A program made the translations under genes and the position numbers. Below are positions 1 to 8,900 of a DNA stretch of 18,132 bases, piece after piece. Within the stretch, counting starts at the first letter, position 1; every line of letters begins with the position of its first letter. Below the pieces are notes generated by a model. That model had not been told where the DNA came from. It was given only the letters and a program-made list of their open reading frames with translations, and searched no databases. Origin of the DNA: Legionella genomosp. 1 (GTDB taxonomy: Bacteria > Pseudomonadota > Gammaproteobacteria > Legionellales > Legionellaceae); the NCBI GenBank assembly GCA_945865355.1, contig CAMBDN010000019.1:1-18132 (forward strand), given 5' to 3'.

Positions 1-156
1 ATTCTTGATCCTTCTCTGAAGAAATTGAATTACTTTTCAAGAACGTCGGATAAATATCGTAACGCTGTACACAATATAAAAGAACATATGGTTGTTGACC
101 CGGCTCCCCTAGCTGAGGTTCCCCCTGAACCACCACAGAAAGGTGGACATAGCTAG
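1..156 (+). CDS. C-terminal fragment of an unidentified protein (5' end outside window)
   Basis: An open frame runs from the first base to a TAG at 154-156 and gives 51 residues. The fragment is hydrophilic. It begins with a lysine- and asparagine-containing stretch and ends in a proline-rich, acidic tail (PLAEVPPEPPQKGGHS). There is no domain, membrane segment or motif that I recognise, so I give no function. It converges on the pirin gene, whose stop lies 18 bases further on. Its reality rests on the uninterrupted frame and protein-like composition over only 51 codons, so it could still be chance. Confidence 0.5.
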   Translation: MLDPSLKKLNYFSRTSDKYRNAVHNIKEHMVVDPAPLAEVPPEPPQKGGHS

Positions 157-174
157 CAAAGCTATAAGACAGCG

Positions 175-1053
175 CTATTCCAAATGTCCAAATTTTCCTG
201 ATTTATAATCTAACAAGGCCTGATGGAGCTGCTCTTGGGTATTCATCACGAAAGGACCATAGTGTGCTATTGGCTCATTCAATGATTCAGCACTTAAGAG
301 TAAAACTGTCGCGGGATTAAAACCATTTTCGATCAATATCTTACCTGGAGCATTTTCAAAAACAATAAGGTTGTTTTTACTCACTTTATCAGATTGATTG
401 AAGGTGACATCGCCCTCCAATACCAGTACTGCGGTATTAAAATGAGCGGGAAGATCAAGATGAATCAACCCAGTTGTAGCTAATCGTACATCAAAAAGAT
501 TGATCGGCGTATGTGTGCGCGCTGGTCCTTTTATACCAGCATATTCACCAGCAATGATTTTCACTGTACCTTGATGATTGTCTAGCGTTACCCAACCCAT
601 ATCTTGTTTTCTCAGCGGTTGATAATGCGGCGCTGTCATTTTATTCTGTTCTGGTAGGTTCACCCATAACTGCACCATTTGTAATAAGCCACCCCGGCTT
701 GCAAATTCTTTTTCATGATATTCTTTGTGTAATACCCCACTACCCGCCGTCATCCATTGCACATCACCCGCTTCAATAACCCCCTCGTTACCTGCACTAT
801 CATGATGAGCAACAGATCCTTGATAAGCGATAGTAACCGTCTCAAACCCGCGATGGGGATGGGCACCCACACCAGGAGGAACCTGTGTAGGTGGAAAATA
901 ATGGGCAGGATTGTAATCCAGTAGTACAAATGGGTTTAATCGTTGTGCCAACGAATTGCCATTAGGAAAAAAATTTAACACACGAAAACCATTACCCACC
1001 ATATGAAAATCATTCACCTGATAACGATGTTCTATAGGACGAAATTTACTCAT
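175..1053 (-). CDS. Pirin family protein (bicupin)
   Basis: The product is a 292-residue pirin, the usual length for the family. Pirins are two-cupin proteins that bind one metal ion in the N-terminal cupin. Bacterial members such as YhhW have quercetin 2,3-dioxygenase activity, while others act as redox-responsive partners of enzymes or regulators. The metal ligands are visible: His65 and His67 in HPHRGFET, then His109 and Glu111 in GVLHKEYHE. The GDVQWMTAGSG segment between them (about 96-106) is typical of the family. The ATG at 1053 follows an AAGAGAA ribosome-binding sequence. The gene is last in the - strand series, 64 bases after the thioesterase stop, and may be co-transcribed with it. 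The physiological substrate cannot be read from sequence. The family call is firm. Confidence 0.93.
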   Translation of the reverse strand: MSKFRPIEHRYQVNDFHMVGNGFRVLNFFPNGNSLAQRLNPFVLLDYNPAHYFPPTQVPPGVGAHPHRGFETVTIAYQGSVAHHDSAGNEGVIEAGDVQWMTAGSGVLHKEYHEKEFASRGGLLQMVQLWVNLPEQNKMTAPHYQPLRKQDMGWVTLDNHQGTVKIIAGEYAGIKGPARTHTPINLFDVRLATTGLIHLDLPAHFNTAVLVLEGDVTFNQSDKVSKNNLIVFENAPGKILIENGFNPATVLLLSAESLNEPIAHYGPFVMNTQEQLHQALLDYKSGKFGHLE

Positions 1054-1117
1054 AATGTTCTCTTAATTAATCATTCATGTTGATGTTCTTTCGCTCAGGC
1101 GAGTGAATCTTCGTGTT

Positions 1118-1897
1118 CTAAAAAAGAAGTGTGCTTAACCTAGCATTAATAATATTGGCTATATCTTCAACATGCTCAGAATGCAGCATCGTAAAGTGAT
1201 TGCCACCAACAAAAGTCCCGTTAGTGATGTATTTTGTGTCCTGATCGACAAAATCGTAGTCAAGCTTTTCACTCGCATGAACCACCGTTGAAATAACGCC
1301 CTCATGTTCACAATAACTATATTTATTTAATGTTGATATACAATGTTTTCGTGCTGATAAAATCGTTTCTAGTCTTTCTCGATTAAAGCAACGGCTTAAT
1401 AAAGCGAGCAATAACGCCTCATCACATTGGTAAATGTTGTGCTGCCGAATCATCTGCTCTGAAAAAATAGTACTGGCCAATAAGCGTAACTCAAGCCCCC
1501 GCTCTACTTGGTAATGTCTCATTGCTAAAGGTAAATTGGGGTCAAGGAGGATGACAGGAACAGGCTCATTGCTAAGTAAATACGCTTGTTTAGCCATTTC
1601 GTAAGCAACCAGCGAACCAAAAGAGTGTCCAGCAAGGATATACGAGGTGGCAGTATAGTATTGTTGAACCTGCTCTAAATAAACCGCTGCAAACTGCTCT
1701 ATCGTCTTACAATCACTGGCCAATGATGGAACATAACTTAAGGCAACAACATAGATATTCAGTTTTTTTGCCAACTCAAAGAATGAAGCAATGCTTCCAT
1801 CAGCACCGTGTACCAATACAAGTACCGCTGATGGATGAATTAATTTTGGAGGCTTGACTCCAAACTGTTGGCTAAAGTTTGTAAATAACTTATCCAT
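1118..1897 (-). CDS. Stand-alone thioesterase, alpha/beta hydrolase of the PKS/NRPS/FAS type I TE family
   Basis: The 259-residue product has the fold order and motifs of thioesterase domains that release acyl chains from carrier proteins. An oxyanion-loop strand (LVLVHGADGS, about 27-35) comes first. The nucleophile elbow AGHSFGS places the catalytic serine at 92. The acid is probably Asp119 in VILLDP, and the histidine is His234 in GGNHFTML near the C-terminus. These resemble the TE domain of fatty acid synthase or type II editing thioesterases. No synthase modules are in the window, so it acts in trans or is left from a lost cluster. The ATG at 1897 is preceded by a G7 run four bases upstream, which probably pairs with 16S rRNA. 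The start lies 28 bases after the end of the upstream secreted-protein gene, so the two are probably co-transcribed. The substrate is unknown. Confidence 0.82.
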   Translation of the reverse strand: MDKLFTNFSQQFGVKPPKLIHPSAVLVLVHGADGSIASFFELAKKLNIYVVALSYVPSLASDCKTIEQFAAVYLEQVQQYYTATSYILAGHSFGSLVAYEMAKQAYLLSNEPVPVILLDPNLPLAMRHYQVERGLELRLLASTIFSEQMIRQHNIYQCDEALLLALLSRCFNRERLETILSARKHCISTLNKYSYCEHEGVISTVVHASEKLDYDFVDQDTKYITNGTFVGGNHFTMLHSEHVEDIANIINARLSTLLF

Positions 1898-1925
1898 GAT
1901 ACCCCCCCTACCACCCGGCCATTGA

Positions 1926-3646
1926 CTATTGAGGAGGACAGTTCGTATTCTCAGGACACTGTATGTACGTATAGGTTGGGCATTGTATATTATTCGGGTT
2001 ATAGGTGACTGTTTGTGGATGAGTTATAGCCATGGTGACCGGCTGTGTCCAACTCGGTCCTGGCTGGGTATAAATCACGCCTGGGGTTGGATTATTTCCA
2101 GGCCCACCTGGATTATACAACTTCGCATAGTTAACTCCATCTGCCGGGATTTCAACAGCTGTAATCGATTGAACCGCTTCTTGAGTACTTGCTTTTAACA
2201 CAATATCAATATAATTGTCCCGATCAGCAACATAAGCCCCATTTTGCGGCGTACAAGTTTTAGCTAAATCAGCGAGACCAAGGACGGTGATAATGCCACC
2301 ATTAACATGGTATTCGTGATTAGTTTGCGTAAGATATTCCGTAGCCCCTTGGTTTGTTACTTTAATCCTAAAGAACTTACTAAAATCGCAAGGTAATATG
2401 GCCGCAACGCCATCAGGCGATGTACCTGCGGTGGTGTAGAGACGCAATCGATATTGAGCATCGTCTGGGCCGTAAAGAGCGATGCCACTGTTTGGAAAAT
2501 TTCCATTAAATAATCCAGGGCCACATTGTCCGGTCTCATTCATTACACTCAGCTTGGCCCCAATTAGCTTCGGACCATTATTCGTTGAGTAAGGATTACC
2601 ACTGGATTTACTAAGCCCGACTGCGGAAACTGGTTGACCATTCGGTCCAACAAGCATTAGCGTTTTCCCATTATCAACCACACTAAATAGTGTAGGATAA
2701 ACAGCACCAGGTGTACCTGGCGCCAATCGATTACCAAAATGCCCAAAATCACCACACAACTTCTTTTATTATATAAAAGGTTGGGATTAATCGATGCGAC
2801 TTCTGGCATCACCACTTCGCCCGTGTTCAATGTTAGACGAAAATCGGTTGGATCTACAGTAGAAGGTAACACCGGCCAGTTAAAACAAATGGGCATGGCA
2901 TCGGCATGGTCGGTTGGATATCCAAAACCAAAAGCAACATTCGCAGGTGTGGCGGCGGTTGTATGTGCTGCAAAGGACGCGTTTAGCTCAGGTGCGATAA
3001 CTTCCCATGTTCCACCAGCAGCAATCACCGCGGCCTCATATCCAGGTACCCCTTCAATCCCTTCGAAACCATAGTTTGCTGACAATATTTGTGGCGTATC
3101 CCCCCCCCAAAGATCGGCATTAATCAACACATCTTGCATTAGTGATTGATAAGGGAGGCTTGGTGGCGGCATAACGCCAACGTTAAGCACGCTATCAGCA
3201 TTAGCAACACCCGCACAACTGACGCCATCATCCCAACACGCCATTAATACATCTGGTGTCTTAGCACCACTGATCACATGATCGACTGGTAAACCGTCAG
3301 GAGATATAATTAGCGTTAAGGTACAACTTGTGTTGGTAGGTAAATTGAACGTGCTATTTAGCCCACAACCCGACTTTTCTATAGCGGTGTTAGGTGGTAG
3401 GGATAGGATGTATGCATTACGAGCTGTTATTGGATTTTGGTTGGTAATCAGGTACTTGGCATGAACCGATGAACCAATTGCTACTTGTGTGGGGAGAATT
3501 GTATTAGGCTTTACCGTGATCGTAAACGGTAAAATATACGGTTTCTTTGCTTGCGTGGATGCGGTGTTCGTTGCCCAAACAAGAACTGGATTAAAAAAAA
3601 TAACCCACGCAAAAAAGCGGAAAATGAAGGTGGCTCGATGCATCAT
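1926..3646 (-). pseudogene. Secreted protein of unknown function, reading frame broken by a one-base shift
   Basis: Two overlapping frames together read as one protein of about 573 residues. The first part starts at ATG 3646 (or the adjacent ATG 3643), with AAGG 5 bases upstream, and opens with a signal peptide (MMHRATFIFRFF, ending near VLVWA). It continues into an extracellular-type domain containing FGFGYPTDHADAMP and PTDFRLTLNTGEVV. That frame breaks near VVILG. The sequence resumes one frame back with HFGNRLAPGTPGAVYP and runs to the stop at 1926. From memory, unnamed proteobacterial proteins carry the two halves as one continuous stretch, so I treat them as one gene. The change falls at TTTGGGC (+ coordinates 2741-2747), which could be a one-base deletion, a sequencing error or a -1 slippage site. 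The gene also contains a G9 run (3100-3108). It follows the beta-barrel gene directly. Function is unknown; secretion to the cell surface or periplasm is inferred. Confidence 0.72.
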
Positions 3647-3653
3647 AATAACC

Positions 3654-4397
3654 TTAAAAAAACCAATTGAGTTCAATCAACAGCGTATTGAGGTATAACT
3701 GCGATTGCGTAATATAACTTCCAATTTGACGATTTCTAATTGTTCCCTGCCCAAGACCAACCGCTCCTAAATCGGAAAAACGATAACCAAAACCAACAAC
3801 CAATTTTGGTTTTATCACATAATCAACACCAAGCCCCACGGTATAACTGAATGAGGTTGTTGATTTGTTCTTGAAATAAGGGGTGATGGTTAGATACTCA
3901 GGCACAGTTGTTGATTAATTTGAAGATCGATCAAATCCCCCACCAACCCCACCCATGAGGTAGGGAAACAAAATATCATGCCATTGGTGTAGCAATTTTG
4001 CTTCAGCTAAAAGTTGTTGGCTATTCACTAAATACGCATAGGTCGATGAATAGTAGGGTGGTGCTATTCCCTGCTCTAAGCTACCTCGAACCTTTACGTT
4101 GCTAATGTAATGGTAACTTAGTCCAACTTGCAGTGCATTTAGTGTTGATAGTTTGAGGTTTTTACTGAGAGATATACCCAAACGAAGAGGAACGCCCGTG
4201 TTACTCCCACCATGATAACTGAACGTGCTGTAGCCTACAGCAAACGACCTAGACAGTGGGCTATTGGTCGTAGCTGAGATGCCAAAATCAGCGCCTAATA
4301 CATACTTATTGCTAAGCCAATCCATTGCATCGCTTTTAGCAAATACAACCGATATTGGAATCAGCAATGTGCTTATCAAAGCAATCCATTTTCTCAT
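3654..4397 (-). pseudogene. Outer-membrane beta-barrel protein interrupted by an in-frame TAA
   Basis: The frame encodes a 20-residue signal peptide (MRKWIALISTLLIPISVVFA). Alternating amphipathic strands rich in Tyr, Gly and Ser follow, with segments such as LQVGLSYHYIS and FPYLMGGVGGGFDR. The protein ends in LIELNWFF; a terminal aromatic residue is the usual C-terminal sorting signal of beta-barrels. At 3915-3917 a TAA stop interrupts the frame after FDRSSN. The same frame then continues for 86 codons as STTVPEYLTITPYFKN and further barrel strands. The natural reading is one 247-codon gene with a nonsense codon at position 161, probably from TAT or TAC. The truncated product lacks the C-terminal signal and should not be inserted. 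The gene starts 5 bases after the small membrane protein and ends just before the start of the secreted-protein gene, so these form one transcription unit. The exact barrel subfamily is not clear. Confidence 0.8.
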
Positions 4398-4402
4398 AGA
4401 AC

Positions 4403-4579
4403 TTATGTACCAGATACTGAAGCGGGTACCTCTAGAGGCAACTCTACTTGTTCGCCTGCATTAGGGTTATTGCGCGTATGAGGTGAGAAAAAATAATAGA
4501 GTAATAGAATAGCCAAAATCACCACGATAACTAACGATACAATCCCAATCCCTTCATTTTTTCCATTTTTAGTGAACAT
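4403..4579 (-). CDS. Small single-span membrane protein, 58 residues
   Basis: The frame from ATG at 4579 to TAA at 4403 encodes 58 residues. The short N-terminus MFTKNGKNEGIG is followed by one strongly hydrophobic span (about residues 11-32, IGIVSLVIVVILAILLLYYF). A hydrophilic tail of about 26 residues is rich in Asn, Pro and Glu. The Lys-containing N-terminus and longer tail leave topology undecided. GGA lies upstream of the ATG, a weak ribosome-binding site. The stop is 5 bases before the outer-membrane protein gene, so this is probably the first gene of that operon. I do not recognise a family. Support is the clean hydrophobic span, the tight spacing and its position directly after the divergent promoter region. 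Confidence 0.6.
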   Translation of the reverse strand: MFTKNGKNEGIGIVSLVIVVILAILLLYYFFSPHTRNNPNAGEQVELPLEVPASVSGT

Positions 4580-4603
4580 TATTATTCCATGTTTATTCGA
4601 CTG

Positions 4604-4640
4604 TCACATTAATTTATAATTTCCGCGCTTCGAGTACAAC
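4604..4640. promoter_or_regulatory. Candidate divergent promoter region
   Basis: This AT-rich stretch lies between the - strand operon (starting 4579) and the efflux operon (starting 4690). TATAAT at 4615-4620 is a perfect -10 hexamer for the + strand, but I see no good -35 at 16-18 bases. On the - strand the same sequence reads TATAAA (4613-4618), with TTGTAC 15 bases upstream (4634-4639), a weak match. Position supports a promoter in both directions; the individual boxes are weak evidence. Confidence 0.3.
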
Positions 4641-4689
4641 CAAAAAATAGTTTACTTGATTGGTTTTAATAAAGAACAACCATTGTCAC

Positions 4690-5913
4690 ATGAAAAAAAA
4701 TAGCTTAGCCTTGGATACTAATCAAGAAAGGACGACCTATTATTTATGGAAATGCGCAATGATTGCGACTAAATTGACTCATCATAAATTGTCTTTTCGA
4801 CAATGGTCTCTTTACCTATTTCTTATTGCCTGTGCCATTGTTGTTATTTATCTTATAAGGCATCACTTCGGTAAGGCAGCGCTTGTTAATGTGGGCGCAC
4901 CTGTAGTTTTAACAACGGTCCAACAGAAAAACGTACCCGTCTATATCTTTGCATTGGGTAATGTAACACCTACCTATACCGTTACGGTTAAAACTCAAGT
5001 CAATGGTCTATTAATGAAGGTCCTTTATAAAGAAGGACAATGGGTAAAAAAGGGCGACCTATTAGCTGAAATTGATCAACGACCTTTACTGGCTCAGTTA
5101 ACTCAGTACCAAGGTCAATTACTTCGTGATCAAGCACTGCTTGATAATGCATTGATCGATCTTAAGCGCTATCAGCGATTATGGAAACAAGACTCCATCT
5201 CACAACAAACATTAGCAACTCAAGAATCGTTAGTCCGTCAATATCAGGGATCCGTTGAAGTTGATCAAGGGTTGATTGACAGTACCAAGGTTAATTTAAT
5301 GTACTGTCATATTATTTCTCCCTTTGATGGGCGTGTTGGATTACGCCTTGTTGATCCGGGTAACTTTGTACAAACGTCTGATACCACCGGACTTTTTGTT
5401 CTTACCACAACAACTCCGACTACGGTCATCTTTACGATTCCTGAAGATGATGTGCCAAAACTCTTACCACAAATTTATGCCGGCAAGAAAATCAAAGTTG
5501 AAGCCTATGATCGTCAACAAAACACGTTATTAGCAACCGGGCAAATGCTCGCCATTGATAATGTCATTAACGTATCAACGGGGACCGTAAAGCTTAGAGC
5601 AACCTTTAATAATGAACAAAATAAATTTTTCCCGAATCAGTTTGTAAACATAAAAATATTGGCGCAAACACTGAATAACGCAACCATCGTCCCAACTGCC
5701 GCCATTCAGCATGGTAATGCAGCGGACTTTGTCTATGCATTAAATACTGACGGTACTGTTGCAGTCAAACCGATTAAAATCGGCATCGTTAGCGGCGATG
5801 ATACCGTTATTGATAGTGGGCTAACAACGGGGCAAAAAGTCGTTATTGACGGGGCAGACAAATTAACCAATAGCGCAAAAGTTCGCATTCTGCCACCGGT
5901 TAAAACCGGATGA
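4690..5913 (+). CDS. mdtA: RND efflux periplasmic adaptor (membrane fusion protein), MdtA/MuxA type
   Basis: This subunit bridges the inner-membrane RND pump to the outer-membrane channel across the periplasm. From ATG 4690 the product is 407 residues; E. coli MdtA is about 415. The order is a cytoplasmic N-terminus, one membrane anchor (about 38-56, SLYLFLIACAIVVIYLI), a lipoyl-like half motif (VNGLLMKVLYKEGQWVKKGD, 104-123), a helical hairpin (about 133-205), the second lipoyl half (SPFDGRVGLRLVDPGNFV, 210-227), then beta-barrel and membrane-proximal domains ending IDGADKLTNSAKVRILPP. No lipobox is present, so it is anchored by its N-terminal helix. The start is uncertain: TTG 4660 and ATG 4759 are in frame, and the latter has GGAAA upstream and leaves a shorter N-terminus. 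The stop overlaps the next start by 4 bases (ATGA), indicating translational coupling. Substrate range cannot be read from sequence. Confidence 0.92.
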   Translation: MKKNSLALDTNQERTTYYLWKCAMIATKLTHHKLSFRQWSLYLFLIACAIVVIYLIRHHFGKAALVNVGAPVVLTTVQQKNVPVYIFALGNVTPTYTVTVKTQVNGLLMKVLYKEGQWVKKGDLLAEIDQRPLLAQLTQYQGQLLRDQALLDNALIDLKRYQRLWKQDSISQQTLATQESLVRQYQGSVEVDQGLIDSTKVNLMYCHIISPFDGRVGLRLVDPGNFVQTSDTTGLFVLTTTTPTTVIFTIPEDDVPKLLPQIYAGKKIKVEAYDRQQNTLLATGQMLAIDNVINVSTGTVKLRATFNNEQNKFFPNQFVNIKILAQTLNNATIVPTAAIQHGNAADFVYALNTDGTVAVKPIKIGIVSGDDTVIDSGLTTGQKVVIDGADKLTNSAKVRILPPVKTG

Positions 5914-8900
5914 ATATCTCCGCTCCATTTATACAACGCTCAATAGCTACCTCACTCTTAATGGCAGCTATCCTACTCACGGGAATGCTGGCCTTTCAAC
6001 TACTGCCGGTTTCATCGCTACCAGAAATTGAATACCCAACGATACAAGTGTCGACTTACTACCCCGGCGGAAGCCCTGATGTCATGGCATCATCAGTCAC
6101 CGCCCCACTGGAAAAACAGTTTGGACAAATGCAAGGGCTCGCGGAGATGACCTCGGCAAGCTCAAACGGCTCATCGATTATCACGTTGCAGTTTGCACTT
6201 GAAATGAGCATCGATGTGGCCGAACAAGAAGTTCAAGCAGCCATCAATGCAGCAACAACGTATTTACCACAAGAGCTTCCCAATCCGCCTATTTATAGCA
6301 AAATAAATCCTGCTGACACCCCTATCATGACCATTGGTTTAACCTCCAAAACATTACCGTTACCCCAGGTTGAAGATTATGCAGATACACGCCTTGTTCC
6401 ACAAATTTCTCAGCTAAGTGGTGTAGGCTTCGTTAGCATTAGCGGCGGACAACGACCGGCCGTACGAATACAGGCTAATCCAGATGCCCTTTCGTCTTAC
6501 GGACTCACCTTAGAAAATTTGCGCAGCGCCATTATCTCTGCCAATGTCAATGCAGCAAAAGGTAGCTTTGACGGCTCGCGTCTCGCTTATACCATCAATG
6601 CTAACGACCAATTACTATCCAGTGCTGACTACAAACCGATCATCATTAGCTACCAAAATAATAGTCCCGTTCGCATGCAAGATATCGCAGATATTAAGGA
6701 TGGAGCAGAAAATGTCTTGCAAGCGGCATGGATGAATCATGAACCTGCGATTATTTTAAATATATTGCGTCAACCCGGTGCAAATGTCATCGAGGTCGTT
6801 CATCGAATCAAAACATTACTAACACGAATACAGGCCACCACACCACATTCTATTAATGTCAGCCTATTAACAGACCGGACCAACACCATTCGCGCATCGG
6901 TACATGATGTTCAATTTGAATTGTTGCTCTCCATTGCGTTGGTCGTCATGGTGATTTTTCTCTTTTTACGCAATTTTTCCGCAACATTTATCCCAAGTAT
7001 TGCTGTACCGCTTTCGTTAATAGGTACTTTTGGTGCAATGTATTTACTTGGGTTTAGCCTAAATAATCTCACGCTAATGGCCTTAACCATTGCAACCGGT
7101 TTTGTTGTGGACGATGCCATTGTCATGATAGAAAACATCACACGCTATCTTGAAAATGGTGAAACGCCATTTAATGCAGCAATGAAAGGCGCCAAGCAAA
7201 TAAGTTTCACTATTTTATCGCTTTCAGTCTCATTGATTGCTGTATTAATACCGTTGCTCTTTATGGGCGATATCATTGGCCGCTTATTTCGTGAGTTTGC
7301 AATCACCCTTGCTATTACTATTGTTATCTCCGCATTTGTCTCATTGACGCTAACACCCATGCTTTGTGCTCGCCTATTAAAACATCATGCGTTAAATGAG
7401 CTCAGTCGCTTTGAACAACGCTCAGCAAAAATAGTGAATCGGATGATTGAGCAATATTCTCGATCATTACGTTGGGTGTTCAAGCACCAACCCCTCATCC
7501 TCATCGTTGCAGCCATTACCTTTTTCTATACACTGGCACTGTTTTACTTCATCCCCAAAGGTTTTTTTCCATTGCAAGATACCGGCGTCATTCAGGGCAT
7601 ATCACAAATGCCACAATCGATTTCATTCACGGCAATGGCTGAAAAACAACAAGCATTGGCAAAAATTGTCCTCGCTGATCCTGCCGTTGAAAATATATCC
7701 TCCTTCATTGGCATCGATGGAACCAATACGACGGGTAATAGCGGTCGTATCCTGATTACATTGAAACCATTAGCCCTGCGTGATGCAACCGCTAAAGAAA
7801 TCATCCAACGACTGCAACATCAGCTTTCTGATATCCCTGATGCAACCTTGTATATGCAATCAGTACAAGATTTAGCAATCGATACGCGAGTTAGCCGAAC
7901 CCAATATCAATACAGTATAAGATCACCCGATCCCGTTGAAGTCAGCCAATGGAGCGGATTAATGTTGGCTCGTCTAAATACGCTACCGATGCTAAGAGAC
8001 GTGGCCAGTGACCAACAGAATGAAGGGTTACAAACCGTCGTTAACGTTGATCGCGATACCGCTTCACGGCTTGGCATAACGATGCAGATGGTTGATGACA
8101 CACTCTACGATGCTTATGGTCAGCGCCAAGTATCTATCATGTTTACTCAGCGCAACCAGTACCGTGTCATTCTTGAAGTTTTACCCAAGTTACAACGTAA
8201 CCCCGCGGCATTTAATAACCTCTATCTAAATTCTGCATCGGGGGATTCAGTGCCTTTGCGCACAATAAGCCAAATATCAAATAAAACGGGGCCGCTGGTT
8301 ATTAATCGGCAAAATCAGTTTCCTGTATCAACCCTATCTTTCAATCTAGCACCGAGTGCGACACTGGGCGATGCACTGCAGGCCACAGAACAAATCAAAA
8401 CACAACTCAACATACCTGAAAGTGTACAAACTGGATTTGAAGGATCTGCAAAAATATTTCAAGGGACACTGAATAATGAAGGCTGGTTAGTCTTAGCCGC
8501 CATTGTTGTTGTCTACATTGTCCTCGGCGTACTTTACGAAAGCTACATTCATCCCATCACGATACTCTCAACCTTGCCTTCTGCCGGAATGGGCGCGTTG
8601 TTTGCCTTGATATTGACGGGTAACGATTTAAGCGTCATCGCTTTGATAGGTATTATTCTCTTAATTGGCATCGTTATGAAAAATGCCATCATGATGATCG
8701 ATTTTGCGTTAGAGCAGGAGCGAAAATATAATAAAACACCACTAGAAGCAATCTATCTAGCCTGTCAACTGCGTTTTCGACCGATTATAATGACCACACT
8801 GGCTTCGATGTTGGGTGCGGTACCTCTAGCATTCGGTAATGGAATGGGTGCAGAGTTACGCCAACCACTGGGTATTGCAATTATTGGTGGGCTTATCGTC

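Noticed and set aside
149..165. Inverted repeat ATAGCT-AGCAA-AGCTAT between the first gene fragment and pirin, as a terminator
   Set aside because: Only 6 AT-rich pairs, overlapping the stop codon of the first frame, with no T tract on either side.
1091..1108. Small hairpin TTCGC-TCAG-GCGA in the gap between thioesterase and pirin
   Set aside because: Four to five pairs and no T run; too weak to call a terminator or attenuator.
2739..3074. 111-codon + strand frame opposite the secreted-protein gene
   Set aside because: The - strand frame has a signal peptide and protein-like domains; the + strand frame is its shadow.
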